A DNA stretch of 64,000 nt from Occultella aeris (GTDB lineage: Bacteria; Actinomycetota; Actinomycetes; Actinomycetales; Beutenbergiaceae). The stretch is from positions 186,001-250,000 of the forward strand of contig NZ_CACRYJ010000068.1 in assembly GCF_902703175.1 (NCBI RefSeq), in the 5' to 3' direction. A model generated the notes under the pieces. The model saw nothing but the letters and a program-made list of their open reading frames with translations. It had not been told where the DNA came from and searched no databases. Below, piece by piece: positions 1 to 9,310 of this stretch. The translations under genes and the position numbers were made by a program. How positions within the stretch are numbered: the stretch's first letter is position 1; each line of letters starts with the position of its first letter.

Positions 1-2
1 CC

Positions 3-1163
3 GACGCCGTCATCCTCGCCGCCGGCGGGCACACCCGGATCTGGCGCCGCACGTCCTCCCGTCGGGACGAGAACACGGGCGACTCGTTCCGGCTCGCCGT
101 GGAGGCCGGCGGCAGGCTGCGGGATCCCGAACTCGTGCAGTTCCACCCCTCCGGCATCCTCGAACCGCAGAACGCGGCCGGCACCCTCGTCTCCGAGGCG
201 GCCCGTGGGGAGGGCGGGATCCTCCGCAACGGTCTCGGTGAGCGGTTCATGTCCCGCTACGACCCCGAGCGGATGGAACTGTCCACCCGGGACCGGGTGG
301 CCCTGGCCGCCTACACCGAGATCAGCGAAGGCCGCGGCACCGCGAACGGCGGCGTCTGGCTCGACGTGTCCCATCTCCCGCGCGAGACGATCATGACCCG
401 GCTGCCTCGGGTGTACCAGACCCTGTTGGAGCTGCAGATGCTCGACATCACGAAGAGCCCGATCGAGATCGCACCCACCGCGCACTACTCGATGGGCGGG
501 GTCTGGGTGCGTCCGGAGGATCACGGCACCGACGTCGACGGGCTCTACGCGATCGGGGAGGCCTCCAGTGGGCTGCACGGCGCGAACAGGCTCGGCGGGA
601 ACTCCTTGATCGAACTCCTCGTGTTCGGGCGGATCGTCGGGCAGGCCGCGGCCGCGTATTCGGCCGGACTCGAGGCGCAGCACCGGTCCGCGGACGCCGT
701 CGCCCGGGCCCGGTCCGAGATCGACGACCTGCTGGCCGCCGAGGGCTCGGAGAACGTGCGTGCCCTTCAGCGGGCGATCCGGAACACGATGACCGAGCAC
801 GCCGGCGTGGTCCGCTCCGAGGATGGCCTGCTCGCGGGCCTGGCCGAACTCGACGCGATCGAGGCGCGGATCGAGGACGTCGGGATCCACCCGGACATCG
901 CCGGTTACGCCGATCTCGCCCACGCGTTCGACCTCAAGGCCTCCGCGCTGGCGGCCCGCGCGACCCTCGCGGCGGCGCTGGAGCGCCGGGAGTCCCGCGG
1001 GTGCCACAACCGCAGCGACTACCCGGACCAGGATCCGGCCCTGCAGGTCAACCTGGTCTGGTCCCCGGGGGCGGGCGTGGTCGCCGAGCCGGTCCCGCCT
1101 GTTTCGGCGGAGATCACCGAACTCATCGGGGACGTGAGCCAGGAAGGCAAACTCGTCGAGTAG
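3..1163 (+). CDS. FAD-dependent fumarate reductase/succinate dehydrogenase-type flavoprotein, 5' truncated
   Basis: The reading frame is open from the window edge, so the N-terminus with the FAD dinucleotide-binding fold is missing. Visible family motifs are QFHPSG, a RGEGG segment, HYSMGGV, the C-terminal FAD-contacting stretch GLHGANRLGGNSL and the tail motif SRGCHNRSDYP, all typical of the fumarate reductase/succinate dehydrogenase/L-aspartate oxidase flavoprotein superfamily. Members move two electrons between FAD and a dicarboxylate. No iron-sulfur or membrane-anchor subunit follows; the next gene is an aldo/keto reductase 16 bp on. The residue that would carry covalent FAD lies outside the window, so L-aspartate oxidase cannot be separated from a fumarate reductase-like enzyme. 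Confidence 0.85.
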   Translation, partial: DAVILAAGGHTRIWRRTSSRRDENTGDSFRLAVEAGGRLRDPELVQFHPSGILEPQNAAGTLVSEAARGEGGILRNGLGERFMSRYDPERMELSTRDRVALAAYTEISEGRGTANGGVWLDVSHLPRETIMTRLPRVYQTLLELQMLDITKSPIEIAPTAHYSMGGVWVRPEDHGTDVDGLYAIGEASSGLHGANRLGGNSLIELLVFGRIVGQAAAAYSAGLEAQHRSADAVARARSEIDDLLAAEGSENVRALQRAIRNTMTEHAGVVRSEDGLLAGLAELDAIEARIEDVGIHPDIAGYADLAHAFDLKASALAARATLAAALERRESRGCHNRSDYPDQDPALQVNLVWSPGAGVVAEPVPPVSAEITELIGDVSQEGKLVE

Positions 1164-1179
1164 CCGCCAAGATGGACCC

Positions 1180-2109
1180 ATGTTGATCCTTCCCATCCAC
1201 GGCACCGACCTGCACTCCTCCAACGTGGTGCTCGGCATGATGCGCATCGAGCGGCTGCGTGACGACGAGATCCGCCACCTCGTGGCTGTGGCCCGCGATG
1301 CAGGCGTGAACACGTTCGACCACGCGGACATCTACGGGAGCCAGCGGCACGCCTGCGAGCAACGGTTCGGTGATGCGATCAGCCTCAGCCCGTCCGAGCG
1401 CGAGTCTGTGGTCATCCAGTCGAAGGTCGGGATCCGGCACGGCTTCTACGACTTCAGCAAGGCCCACATCGTCCGCTCGGTCGAGGAGTCGCTGCTCGCC
1501 CTGCGCACCGAGTACCTCGACCTGTTGCTGTTGCACCGACCGGACACCCTGATGGAGCCGGATGAGGTCGCCGAGGCCTTCGATGAGCTCCAGGCCAGCG
1601 GGAGGGTCCGCAACTTCGGGGTCTCCAACCACACACCCGGCCAGATCGAGGTGCTACGCCGCTCGGTTCGCCAGCCGCTGGCGGTGAACCAGGTCCAACT
1701 GAGCCTCGTCCACGCACCGCTGATCGCGAGCGGGCTCTCCGCGAACATCGCGCACCTGGACGCCTCGATCGACCGCGGCAGCGGGATCCTCGACCACGCC
1801 CGGCTCAGCCGGATGACCCTGCAGGCGTGGTCGCCGTTCCAGAGCGGGTTCGACTCGGGGGTATTCCTCGGCGACCGGGAGCACTTCGGCCCCCTCAACG
1901 ACGAGATCGACGACCTGGCGGAAGCCTATCGGGTCCCCCCGGCCGCGATCGCCGTCGCCTGGATCACCCGACACCCCTCGAACATGCAGGTGGTGCTCGG
2001 CACCACCAACCCCGAGCGGGTGGCGGACGCCGCGGCGGGCTCGGAGATCCCGCTGACCCGGGAGGAGTGGTATCGGCTGTTCACGGCAGCGGGCCACGCC
2101 CTACCCTGA
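1180..2109 (+). CDS. Aldo/keto reductase
   Basis: A 309-residue protein with the AKR catalytic tetrad: Asp47 and Tyr52 in FDHADIYG, Lys82 in QSKVG and His119 in LLLLHRPD. These enzymes are cytosolic NADPH-dependent (beta/alpha)8 barrels that reduce aldehydes and ketones. The FDHADIYG form and the overall length resemble the YdhF-type oxidoreductases. It starts 16 bp after the flavoprotein stop and may be co-transcribed with it. The physiological substrate is not evident from context. Confidence 0.88.
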   Translation: MLILPIHGTDLHSSNVVLGMMRIERLRDDEIRHLVAVARDAGVNTFDHADIYGSQRHACEQRFGDAISLSPSERESVVIQSKVGIRHGFYDFSKAHIVRSVEESLLALRTEYLDLLLLHRPDTLMEPDEVAEAFDELQASGRVRNFGVSNHTPGQIEVLRRSVRQPLAVNQVQLSLVHAPLIASGLSANIAHLDASIDRGSGILDHARLSRMTLQAWSPFQSGFDSGVFLGDREHFGPLNDEIDDLAEAYRVPPAAIAVAWITRHPSNMQVVLGTTNPERVADAAAGSEIPLTREEWYRLFTAAGHALP

Positions 2110-2142
2110 GGCGCTTCATCGAGAACACCCGAAGGGACCGTC

Positions 2143-2514
2143 ATGCGCGCCACCATGCGCCGCGACCTCCTGGTCGCACTCAAGGCGAGGGACCGGGTCA
2201 CTGTCGCTGCCCTGCGATCGGCGCTCGCCGCGATCGACAATGCCGAGGCCGTCGAGGTGCCGACCGGCCGCGAGGGCGAGCCGGAGTACCCCGGCGACGG
2301 ACCCACGATCGCAGGCTCCGCCGTCGGGCTGGGCGCCGCGGAAACGACCCGCCGAGACCTGAGCGAGGCCGACATCGCTGCGATCGTCGCGCGGGAGGTG
2401 CGCGAGCGCACCGACGCAGCGCTCGAGTACGAGGCGGCCGGGCGGACCGAAGGCAGCGCGCGGCTCCGCGAAGAGGCGCAGGTGCTCAGCCGCTACCTGG
2501 ACGCCACCGGATGA
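2143..2514 (+). CDS. YqeY/GatB-domain protein
   Basis: A small 123-residue, mostly helical protein that starts MRATMRRDLLVALKARD and carries the family pattern of an N-terminal helical hairpin followed by a region rich in E and R (EVRERTDAALEYEAAGR). It resembles the YqeY family, which shares the tRNA-binding tail domain of GatB. The precise function of stand-alone YqeY proteins is not settled; a role near tRNA-dependent amidotransferases is inferred only from the shared fold. It lies 33 bp after the aldo/keto reductase on the same strand, with a short AAGGGA ribosome-binding site. Confidence 0.8.
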   Translation: MRATMRRDLLVALKARDRVTVAALRSALAAIDNAEAVEVPTGREGEPEYPGDGPTIAGSAVGLGAAETTRRDLSEADIAAIVAREVRERTDAALEYEAAGRTEGSARLREEAQVLSRYLDATG

Positions 2515-2527
2515 GGGACCCGGCCGC

Positions 2528-4048
2528 TCACTTCTTCGTCCAGCGCACCGCGCCGGAGGGGTCCACGAGCCGCCCGATCCTGGTGCCGCTGGCGACGACC
2601 GAGTAACCGACCGGCAGCACGAAGAACTTGGCCAGGTTCCGGTTCCGCCGGTGCAGGTCACGCCCGCGAAGGACCTCGAACTCGGTCGCTGCCGGCGAGC
2701 CGACGACCCAGCCGCCGAAGTCGCCGTCGGGTTGGGTCCGCGTCATGGCGATCTCCGGGGCGGTCAGGTCGGAGCCGGCGGCGACCCGGACCGTCTTGTT
2801 GAAGTTGACCGGACTCCACGCCGCGTCCTTGAGGTACCGGTAGATCGCGGTCTGTTCGTGTCGTAGCCGCGCCGCCGGGCTCAGGTCCCACTGGTTGGCG
2901 GAGTCGCGCTCGGCGTCGATGTTCGTCTGACTCACCCGGTAGCCGCCCTCGACGGCGTGCATCGAGTGCCACCAGAAGCCGCCCCAGAAGGAGCCGAGGT
3001 CCTTGATCGAGCCGGCGTGCAGGTTGCCGATGAGGCCGACGATCTCCTCGGCCTCCTTGCGGAACTGCGGGTCGGCCTCGCCCGCGAACGACTGCCCGAA
3101 CAGGGTGATGGTGAACTTCTCGCGCGTCGGGGTCGTCGGCGTGTCCGGGGGTGGCGGTTCGTCCTGGGCCGCGGCGGCCTGGGCGGGTGCTACCTGGGCG
3201 GGCGAGGCCTGAACCGGTGCGGCCTGAACCGGCTGAACCGGCTGAACCGGCTGAACCGGTACGCCCGCGCCGAACAGCGGCCGGCCGACGAGTCGCAGGC
3301 CGTCGAGCATGCTCGCGCCCCGGAGCGAGGGGTCGCTGTCCAGCCGCCGTCGGCCCTCCGGCGGGATGTGCCAGGCGCCGGCGATCAGCCCCCCGCTGAA
3401 CATCACGAAATGGTCGACACCGAGCATCAGCGGCGCGGCCAGGTACGGCGCGAACGAGACCAGTGCAGCCGCCGGCACATCCACCAGTTCGGCCTGCGCA
3501 CCGGTCGCCGGACCGGCGTTCGCGAGCATCCACCCGGTCAGCTGGGCCCCATCCTCGCGCTGCGTCGCACCGGTGATCCGCTCGAGGTAGAGCGGCGGCG
3601 CGGCGCCGGCGATGATCGTGTCCAGGATGCCGCGCTGGCAGCGCACCACGGACGCAGACGTGATCGGGTCCGTCGCCGCACCGGTCGCATCGAGCAACCG
3701 CTGCTGGATCCCGTGGATCCACAGCGGGATGGTCAGGTCGGGTGTGGTGTCCGCCAGCGGGTTCCGCCGATAGTCCGCACCCAGGAGCGTGAAGGCGCCG
3801 GCACCGATCTCCTGGATGACGTACGGGCTGAACCCGACATGGATCGGGAAGCCTGCGAGGTCGGGCAGCGTGGTGCCGTTCGCGGCGAAGTGCGCCAGGA
3901 ACGAGTTCGCCTGGACCGCGAGCTCGGGAGCCGCTCGCACCGTGATGCGGACCCCGTCCGCCCAGTGGTCGAACTGCTGCGGCGCGCTCTGCGGCGGCGT
4001 GCCCGGGAAGCCCCCGAGGTGTGCCGCTCCGGCCGTACTCTCGCTCAC
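2528..4048 (-). CDS. Unrecognised two-part protein with a PVQ-repeat linker
   Basis: I do not recognise a family for this 506-residue protein. I chose the GTG at 4048 (VSESTAG), preceded by GAGGA, rather than an in-frame start 29 codons upstream. The sequence falls into a globular N-terminal half (about residues 1-270), a low-complexity Pro/Gln/Ala linker containing VQPVQPVQPVQ and repeated AQ/AP units, and a C-terminal half of about 190 residues that begins near REKFTITLFGQSF and is rich in aromatic residues (SFWGGFWWHS). No signal peptide or membrane segment is obvious, so it is probably cytosolic. It converges on the YqeY gene with a 13-bp gap. The linker is encoded by 9-bp tandem repeats. 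Confidence 0.7.
   Translation of the reverse strand: MSESTAGAAHLGGFPGTPPQSAPQQFDHWADGVRITVRAAPELAVQANSFLAHFAANGTTLPDLAGFPIHVGFSPYVIQEIGAGAFTLLGADYRRNPLADTTPDLTIPLWIHGIQQRLLDATGAATDPITSASVVRCQRGILDTIIAGAAPPLYLERITGATQREDGAQLTGWMLANAGPATGAQAELVDVPAAALVSFAPYLAAPLMLGVDHFVMFSGGLIAGAWHIPPEGRRRLDSDPSLRGASMLDGLRLVGRPLFGAGVPVQPVQPVQPVQAAPVQASPAQVAPAQAAAAQDEPPPPDTPTTPTREKFTITLFGQSFAGEADPQFRKEAEEIVGLIGNLHAGSIKDLGSFWGGFWWHSMHAVEGGYRVSQTNIDAERDSANQWDLSPAARLRHEQTAIYRYLKDAAWSPVNFNKTVRVAAGSDLTAPEIAMTRTQPDGDFGGWVVGSPAATEFEVLRGRDLHRRNRNLAKFFVLPVGYSVVASGTRIGRLVDPSGAVRWTKK
3222..3257 (+). repeat. 9-bp tandem repeat coding for the PVQ linker
   Basis: Three perfect copies of GGCTGAACC follow one degenerate copy (GCCTGAACC). 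On the minus strand they encode the Pro-Val-Gln repeats in the middle of the unrecognised 506-residue protein. Because the unit is 9 bp, copy-number change would lengthen or shorten the linker without a frameshift. Confidence 0.85.
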
Positions 4049-4142
4049 GTGTGGTCCTCGATGTCGACGATCGCCTGCCTGGTCCCAGGGGCACACCGCC
4101 GCGGCGCCGAACCCGGCCCCGAGCCTACCGACCACCGCGCGC

Positions 4143-4148
4143 TAGGCT
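4143..4148 (+). promoter_or_regulatory. Putative -10 element (TAGGCT) of a leaderless MFS transcript
   Basis: TAGGCT ends 6 nt before the GTG start codon at 4155, which would put the transcription start at or next to the start codon. The same hexamer at the same distance precedes several other genes in this window. No convincing -35 is visible. Confidence 0.5.
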
Positions 4149-4154
4149 GCCGAC

Positions 4155-5516
4155 GTGACGCGCGAACAGCGCCTGGTACTTGCGATCGCCGTGCTCGGAT
4201 CGTTCGTTTCGTTCCTGGACGGCACGCTCGCGACCGTCGCGCTGCCCGCGATCCGCGAGGAACTGGGTGGTGGCCTCAGCTCGCAGCAGTGGATCGTCGA
4301 CGCGTATCTGATCACGCTCGGGGCGCTGATCCTGATCGCAGGGTCCCTCTCCGACGTGTACGGGCGCCTGGTGGTGCTGCGGGTCGGGCTGATCGGGTTC
4401 GGCGTCACATCGGCCCTGATCGCCGCCGCGCCGACGGTCGAGTTCATCGTGGTGCTGCGTGCGCTCCAGGGTGTCGCCGGTGCGCTCCTGGTGCCGAGTT
4501 CGCTCGCCCTCATCATGTCCAACTTCTCGGGCGCTGCGCAGGCGCGCGCGATCGGGTCGTGGACGGGGTGGACGTCGGTTGCCCAGCTCGCCGGGCCACT
4601 GGTCGGTGGTGGGTTCATCGATCTGCTCTCGTGGCGCGCGGCGTTCCTGGTCAACGTGCTGCCGATCGCGGTCTGCCTGTACCTGCTCGGGCGGCTCGAA
4701 CAGCGTGACGTCCGTCGGCCCGGTGCCACGATCGACTACCCGGGCGCGGTGCTGGCCGTCCTGGGCCTTGGCGGCACCGTGTTCGCGCTCATCGAGCACG
4801 GGAACCTGGGCTGGTCACACCCGGCGATCTGGGTGCCGCTGGCCGTCGGCGTCATCTCCCTGGCCCTGTTCCTGCACCGGCAGGCGACCACGGCCCAACC
4901 GATCATGCCGCTCGGGCTGTTCCGGGCGCGCAACTTCGCCTGGGGCAACCTCGCGACCACGTTCATCTACGCGGCGCTGGGCCTGTCCGGGTTCGTGATC
5001 GTCGTCTACCTGCAGCAGGAAGCCGGCTTCGGCGCCACCCTCGCGGGGCTCGCCACCATCCCGACGACGATCCTGATGATCGCCCTCTCCTCGACATTCG
5101 GGCGGCTCGCCGGACGGTTCGGGCCGCGGCTGTTCATGACCGTGGGACCACTGCTCGCCGGAGCCGGGTTCCTGCTGATGCTCAGCGTCACCGAGCCACT
5201 CAACTACTGGACCCAGATGCTGCCCGGCGTGATCGTGTTCGGTCTCGGCCTGAGCGTCACCGTGGCCCCACTGACGTCCGCGGTGCTCGGCGCCGTGGCA
5301 TCCGAGCGCGCCGGCATCGCCTCCGCCGTCAACAACGCGATCGCCCGCGTGGCCGGGTTGGTCGCTGTGGCGATGATCGGCGTGATCGTCGGCGGGGCGC
5401 TCGACCTGGCCGGGTTCTACCGCGGCCTGGTGGTCAGCGCCGTCCTGATGGGGATCGGTGCGGCGTTCTCCTGGATCGGCATCAGAACCCCGACGGCGCA
5501 GCCCTCCGAGTCCTGA
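4155..5516 (+). CDS. MFS drug transporter, DHA2 (EmrB/QacA) family
   Basis: A 453-residue polytopic membrane protein with many hydrophobic helices and the motif-A loop GSLSDVYGRLVVLR between TM2 and TM3. The N-terminus (FVSFLDGTLATVALPAI) carries the conserved D and the ALPxI signature of the DHA2 drug:H+ antiporter family. Such transporters export cationic or amphipathic drugs with the proton motive force. The GTG start follows a TAGGCT hexamer and lacks a good ribosome-binding site, which fits a leaderless message. It is convergent with the WYL regulator and shares a hairpin terminator with it. The substrate is unknown. Confidence 0.88.
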   Translation: MTREQRLVLAIAVLGSFVSFLDGTLATVALPAIREELGGGLSSQQWIVDAYLITLGALILIAGSLSDVYGRLVVLRVGLIGFGVTSALIAAAPTVEFIVVLRALQGVAGALLVPSSLALIMSNFSGAAQARAIGSWTGWTSVAQLAGPLVGGGFIDLLSWRAAFLVNVLPIAVCLYLLGRLEQRDVRRPGATIDYPGAVLAVLGLGGTVFALIEHGNLGWSHPAIWVPLAVGVISLALFLHRQATTAQPIMPLGLFRARNFAWGNLATTFIYAALGLSGFVIVVYLQQEAGFGATLAGLATIPTTILMIALSSTFGRLAGRFGPRLFMTVGPLLAGAGFLLMLSVTEPLNYWTQMLPGVIVFGLGLSVTVAPLTSAVLGAVASERAGIASAVNNAIARVAGLVAVAMIGVIVGGALDLAGFYRGLVVSAVLMGIGAAFSWIGIRTPTAQPSES

Positions 5517-5527
5517 CGCGTCACCTT

Positions 5528-5547
5528 CCGCGGGGCTCACCCCGCGG
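5528..5547. terminator. Bidirectional hairpin between MFS gene and WYL regulator
   Basis: CCGCGGGG and CCCCGCGG form a perfect 8-bp stem with a CTCA loop. It lies in the convergent gap and overlaps the stop codon of the WYL gene. There is no long T-tract, which is usual for high-GC actinobacteria. Confidence 0.6.
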
Positions 5548-6499
5548 CGTCCGCCGCCCGCTGGTACCGGTCGCCGAGCGTGCGCACGTGCTCGACGAGC
5601 GCCGCGGGGGCGAGCACCTCGAAGTCCACGCCGAGCAGACCGAGATAGCTCGCGAGTACGGCCAGACTCGAGCCGCCGGTGCGGAACTCGCTGTGTTCGT
5701 CGTCGATCGGTGTCACCGACCCCATCGTCGGGTTGACCCGCCCAGCCACCGCGGCAGCCGGGGCGTGCAGCCGAATGCGCGCCTGGACCTGCCAGACGGC
5801 GGTCCCGGTGCGTTCGCTGACATACGCCGCGAGATCCGTCGCGGGCGGTTCGCGGGGTGGGAAGCGAGGGCCGACCGGTACCTTCGGCTCGATCCGGTCG
5901 GCGCGGAACGTGCGCCAGTCCCGTCGATCGGTGTCCCATGCCACCAGGTACCAGCGGCTGGCGGTGTGCACGAGTCGGAGCGGCTCGACGTCGCGCCGCG
6001 TGATCGCGCCCCGGTGGTCGGTGTAGTCGAACCGGAGGCGCTGGTGCTCGCGCGCGGCCGACGCGATCGCGGTCAGCACGTCGACGGCGACGGTGGGCTC
6101 CGCCGTCGGGATCGGCACGACGGCTTCGGTGAACGTGGCGACCCGGTGCCGCAGCCGACCGGGCAGTACCTGCTCGAGCTTGGCAAGTGCCTGCAGTGAG
6201 GTCTCCTCGATCCCGCCCACGACGCCGGTCGCCGCGGAGCGCAACCCGACGGCGACGGCGACGGCCTCCTCGTCGTCGAGCAGCAGCGGTGGCAGTTTCG
6301 TGCCCGCCACGAGCCGATAGCCGCCACCCGGGCCGGGGACCGCACCGACCGGGTATCCGAGCTCGCGCAACGCCTCGATGTCGGCGCGCACCGTGCGGGT
6401 GCTCACGCCCAGGCGCTCCGACAGGTCCCGGGAGGACCAGGTGCGATGGGCGTGCAGCAGGGAGAGCATCCGGAGCAGTCGGGCCGACGTCGAGATCAT
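5537..6499 (-). CDS. YafY-type HTH/WYL-domain transcriptional regulator
   Basis: A 320-residue protein with an N-terminal winged HTH of the DeoR/HTH_11 type ([20 protein letters not shown]) and a WYL-type effector domain in the C-terminal half containing [15 protein letters not shown] proteins usually sense a ligand or nucleic acid and act as repressors or activators. I placed the start at MISTSARLL, where the HTH begins, rather than 14 codons upstream. It is divergent from the epoxide hydrolase gene with a 62-bp shared promoter region, so that gene is its likely target. Confidence 0.87.
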   Translation of the reverse strand: MISTSARLLRMLSLLHAHRTWSSRDLSERLGVSTRTVRADIEALRELGYPVGAVPGPGGGYRLVAGTKLPPLLLDDEEAVAVAVGLRSAATGVVGGIEETSLQALAKLEQVLPGRLRHRVATFTEAVVPIPTAEPTVAVDVLTAIASAAREHQRLRFDYTDHRGAITRRDVEPLRLVHTASRWYLVAWDTDRRDWRTFRADRIEPKVPVGPRFPPREPPATDLAAYVSERTGTAVWQVQARIRLHAPAAAVAGRVNPTMGSVTPIDDEHSEFRTGGSSLAVLASYLGLLGVDFEVLAPAALVEHVRTLGDRYQRAADAAG

Positions 6500-6548
6500 T
6501 GCGTGATCGTGGCAGAAGATGCGGAAGCAAGTCCGCCACATTCGCTCG

Positions 6549-6554
6549 TACGGT
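6549..6554 (+). promoter_or_regulatory. Putative -10 element (TACGGT) of the epoxide hydrolase gene
   Basis: TACGGT ends 7 nt before the ATG at 6562 and there is no ribosome-binding site between them, which fits a leaderless message. The site lies in the 62-bp gap shared with the divergent WYL regulator, which could act here. Confidence 0.45.
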
Positions 6555-6561
6555 CGTCGGT

Positions 6562-7779
6562 ATGGAGATGAACACGCAGATCAGGCCCTATTCCATCAGC
6601 ATCGCGCAGGCCGAACTGGACGACCTGCACGAGCGCCTCGCCCGCACCCGGTGGCCGGTCGCGCTGCCCGGCGTCGGCTGGGAGCGTGGCACCCCGGTCG
6701 GCTACCTGCGCGAGCTGGCCGAGTACTGGCGCACCGGCTTCGACTGGCGGGCACAGGAGTCACGGCTGAACGCGTACGCGAACTACACCACCGAGATCGA
6801 CGGCCAGGCGATCCACTTCCTGCACGTGCGCTCGCCCGAACCGGACGCGCTGCCCCTGCTGATGAGCCATGGCTGGCCGAGCACGGTCGCCGAGTTCGAG
6901 AGGGTCATCGGGCCGCTGACGGATCCGCGGGCCCACGGCGGCGACCCGAGCCGGGCGTTCCACCTGGTGATCCCGAGTCTGCCGGGATTCGGGCTCTCGC
7001 CCGAGGTGGCGGCCACGGGTTGGGGTCTACCGCGGACGGTCGACGCGTACGCCGAGCTCATGCGCCGGCTGGGGTATGAGCGGTACGGCACTCAGGGCGG
7101 CGACATCGGCGCCGGCGTGGCCGGCATGCTGGCCGGGGTGGCGCCGGAGTCCGTGGTCGGGATCCACATGAACGGGCCGACCAACTTCGCCAAGCCCACC
7201 GCGGGTCAGACCTTCACGGCTCGGGAGCAGGAGCGCCTGAGCGTGGAGGCGGAGCTCGGCGAGCACAGGTCCGGGTACCTCCTGCTGCAGAGCAACCAGC
7301 CGTCCACGATCGCGGTCGCGCTCACCGACTCACCGGTCGCGCAGCTGTCCTGGATCGTCGAGAAGTTCCAGGCGTGGACCGATCCGGCCAAGCAGCTGCC
7401 CGAGGATGCCGTGGACCGCGACCAACTCCTCACCAACGTCACCCTCACGTGGTTCTTCCAGGGCGGGGCAGGCTCGGCGAACTTCGTCTACGAGTCCATG
7501 AACGGCGAACTCGCCTGGGCTCCGCCGGGCGTCGAGGGCGATGAGCGACCTGAGGCGGAGGGCGATGCCGGGGCCACGGATCCAGGCGAGCAGTGGTCAC
7601 AACCGTCGGTGCCCACCGCGGTTGCCGTGTTCGCGGCCGACACCTCGGTGCGCTCGCTCATCGACACCGGGAGCATCAGCCGCTGGACCGAGTACGAGGT
7701 CGGCGGTCACTTCCCCGCGATGGAGGCGCCGGAGGAGTTCGTGACGGATGTTCGGGAGTTCTTCGCCGAGGTGCGCTGA
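6562..7779 (+). CDS. Epoxide hydrolase, EHN-domain alpha/beta hydrolase
   Basis: A 405-residue soluble protein. The first ~110 residues match the epoxide hydrolase N-terminal (EHN) region ([15 protein letters not shown]); the alpha/beta hydrolase core follows. The oxyanion motif HGWP is at residues 103-106, the nucleophile is Asp181 in [10 protein letters not shown] and the catalytic His is His383 in [13 protein letters not shown]. The family opens epoxides to diols through an aspartyl ester intermediate. Length and motifs are complete. The start at 6562 follows a putative leaderless promoter; open frame further upstream overlaps the divergent regulator and is not coding. Confidence 0.92.
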   Translation: MEMNTQIRPYSISIAQAELDDLHERLARTRWPVALPGVGWERGTPVGYLRELAEYWRTGFDWRAQESRLNAYANYTTEIDGQAIHFLHVRSPEPDALPLLMSHGWPSTVAEFERVIGPLTDPRAHGGDPSRAFHLVIPSLPGFGLSPEVAATGWGLPRTVDAYAELMRRLGYERYGTQGGDIGAGVAGMLAGVAPESVVGIHMNGPTNFAKPTAGQTFTAREQERLSVEAELGEHRSGYLLLQSNQPSTIAVALTDSPVAQLSWIVEKFQAWTDPAKQLPEDAVDRDQLLTNVTLTWFFQGGAGSANFVYESMNGELAWAPPGVEGDERPEAEGDAGATDPGEQWSQPSVPTAVAVFAADTSVRSLIDTGSISRWTEYEVGGHFPAMEAPEEFVTDVREFFAEVR

Positions 7780-7811
7780 TCCGCACCGCCGAGCAAGGCA
7801 GGCGAACGGCC

Positions 7812-7843
7812 GGACGGCCCGGGTCCGTGGACCCGAGCCGTCC
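7812..7843. terminator. Long GC-rich hairpin between convergent genes
   Basis: Two 15-nt arms (7812-7826 and 7829-7843) pair with a single mismatch and a tight loop. The structure sits between the converging epoxide hydrolase and DinB-fold genes, so it probably terminates both. No T-tract follows on either strand. Confidence 0.65.
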
Positions 7844-7851
7844 GTGCACGG

Positions 7852-8364
7852 TCAGGAGGTGCGGCCGAGCGCGCCCTTGATGAACGCTGCCTGACCCGCG
7901 TGCTGCAGGTCGTCGGCGATGACGCTGACCAAGCGCACCGCCAGGGTGACGGGCGGGTCCCAGCTCGTGTCGATAACGGCTTTGAGCTCGTCCTCGGTGA
8001 GCCCGGCCACGTACCCGAGGGTGCGGGCGTGGACAGCATCGTGGTACCCGCGCAGGTCCGCCGCGGCGGGGCGGACCAGACTCACCTGCTCGGCCGAGTG
8101 CCCGTAGCCGGTGTCGGCGGCAGGCAGCGGCAGGTCGAACGTGTCCGCCCAACCGGCCGAGGTCCACACCTGGTCCGATCCGGCGGCGTCGGCGATGTGG
8201 TCGTCCTGCACCCGGGTCAGGTGCCACACCAGCCAGGCGATCGTGTTCGACGCCGGGTCCAGACGAGCGGTGAGGACCGCCTCGTCGGCGCCCTCAAGGA
8301 TGCGGTGGACCACTCCCTGTACGCGGGAGAATCCGTCGGTCAGGATGTCCGTGCTGACGCTCAT
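7852..8364 (-). CDS. DinB-fold (DUF664-like) protein
   Basis: A 170-residue four-helix-bundle type protein. Conserved features are WLVWHLTRVQDDH in the second helix and DDLQHAGQAAFI near the C-terminus, whose histidines are the expected divalent-metal ligands of the DinB/DUF664 superfamily. Actinobacterial relatives include mycothiol-dependent transferases; a thiol-transferase role is inference. Its start lies 4 bp after the stop of the osmoprotectant-binding lipoprotein gene on the other side, so it may be a distal gene of that operon. Confidence 0.82.
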   Translation of the reverse strand: MSVSTDILTDGFSRVQGVVHRILEGADEAVLTARLDPASNTIAWLVWHLTRVQDDHIADAAGSDQVWTSAGWADTFDLPLPAADTGYGHSAEQVSLVRPAAADLRGYHDAVHARTLGYVAGLTEDELKAVIDTSWDPPVTLAVRLVSVIADDLQHAGQAAFIKGALGRTS

Positions 8365-8368
8365 CGGC

Positions 8369-9310
8369 TCAGAGCAGCCCGTTGTCGGTCAGCCACGCGG
8401 TCGCGATGGTCGCCGAGTCCTGCTCATCGTTGACACTGCTCGCGTTGAGAGAGATGAGCTCCTCCGTGGTGAGCAGGGCATTCACCGCGTCGAGGGTGGG
8501 TGCCACGTCCTCGGCCAGGTCGGCCGCGACCACCGGGGTCACGTTCTGCGCCAGGATCATGCTCTCCGGGTCCTCGAGGGTGACGAAGTCACCGGTGGCG
8601 AGGTCCGGGTCGGCGGTGTAGATGTCGCCCATGGTGATGGTGCCGTCACGGATCGCGTCCTTGGTGAGCGGGCCACCGCTGTCCCCGATGGCGAGGAACT
8701 CCACCTCGACGCCGTAGAACTCGCTCAGTCCCGGGGGGCCGTACGGGCGCGACTCGAGCTCGGCGTTGCCGCCGACGGTGACGGTGCCCTCGTAGCCGGC
8801 GAGGTCGGCGAGCGACGTGATGCCGTTCTCCTCGGAGAAGGCCGCGGTCACGTTGTAGGAGTCGGCGTCCTGGGCGTCCGCCGGGTCGAGCACCGCGAGC
8901 GAGTCGGGCAGGGCGTCCGGCAGCGCGGCGGCGACGTCCTCGGTGCTGCGGGCTTGCGTCTCGGCGTCGTAGAACTGCAGCAGGTTGCCGGAGTACTCGG
9001 GGATCAGCTGGACCGAGCCGTCCTCCATGGCCGCCATGTAGACGTCGCGCTGGCCGATCTGGAACTGCCGCTCCACCTCGAACCCGTCCGCCTCGAGGGC
9101 CTGGGCATAGATCTCGGCGATGATCTCGTTCGAGTAGTAGGCCTGCGAGCCGATCACGATCGGACCGGAGGCACTGCCGCCGCCGGTCTGCGAGTCGGAG
9201 TCCTCCGGAGCGAGCGGGTCGCCGGAGCCACAGGCGGCCAGGGCAAGGACGGCGCCGACGGCGAATGCACCTGTGGCCAGGCGCCCCGTCCGGACGGTTC
9301 GGATGCTCAT
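8369..9310 (-). CDS. opuCC: Osmoprotectant ABC transporter substrate-binding lipoprotein (OpuCC/ProX-like)
   Basis: A 313-residue protein with a lipoprotein signal peptide: a basic start (MSIRTVRTGRLATG), a hydrophobic stretch and the lipobox LAAC just before GSGDP. The mature part has the glycine betaine/choline-binding fold (IVIGSQAYYSNEIIAEIY at the start and MGDIYTADPDLAT in the second lobe). It captures glycine betaine, choline or a related compound outside the membrane. The ATG overlaps the preceding permease stop in ATGA, so it is translationally coupled as the fourth gene of the operon. The exact ligand cannot be read from sequence. Confidence 0.92.
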   Translation of the reverse strand: MSIRTVRTGRLATGAFAVGAVLALAACGSGDPLAPEDSDSQTGGGSASGPIVIGSQAYYSNEIIAEIYAQALEADGFEVERQFQIGQRDVYMAAMEDGSVQLIPEYSGNLLQFYDAETQARSTEDVAAALPDALPDSLAVLDPADAQDADSYNVTAAFSEENGITSLADLAGYEGTVTVGGNAELESRPYGPPGLSEFYGVEVEFLAIGDSGGPLTKDAIRDGTITMGDIYTADPDLATGDFVTLEDPESMILAQNVTPVVAADLAEDVAPTLDAVNALLTTEELISLNASSVNDEQDSATIATAWLTDNGLL

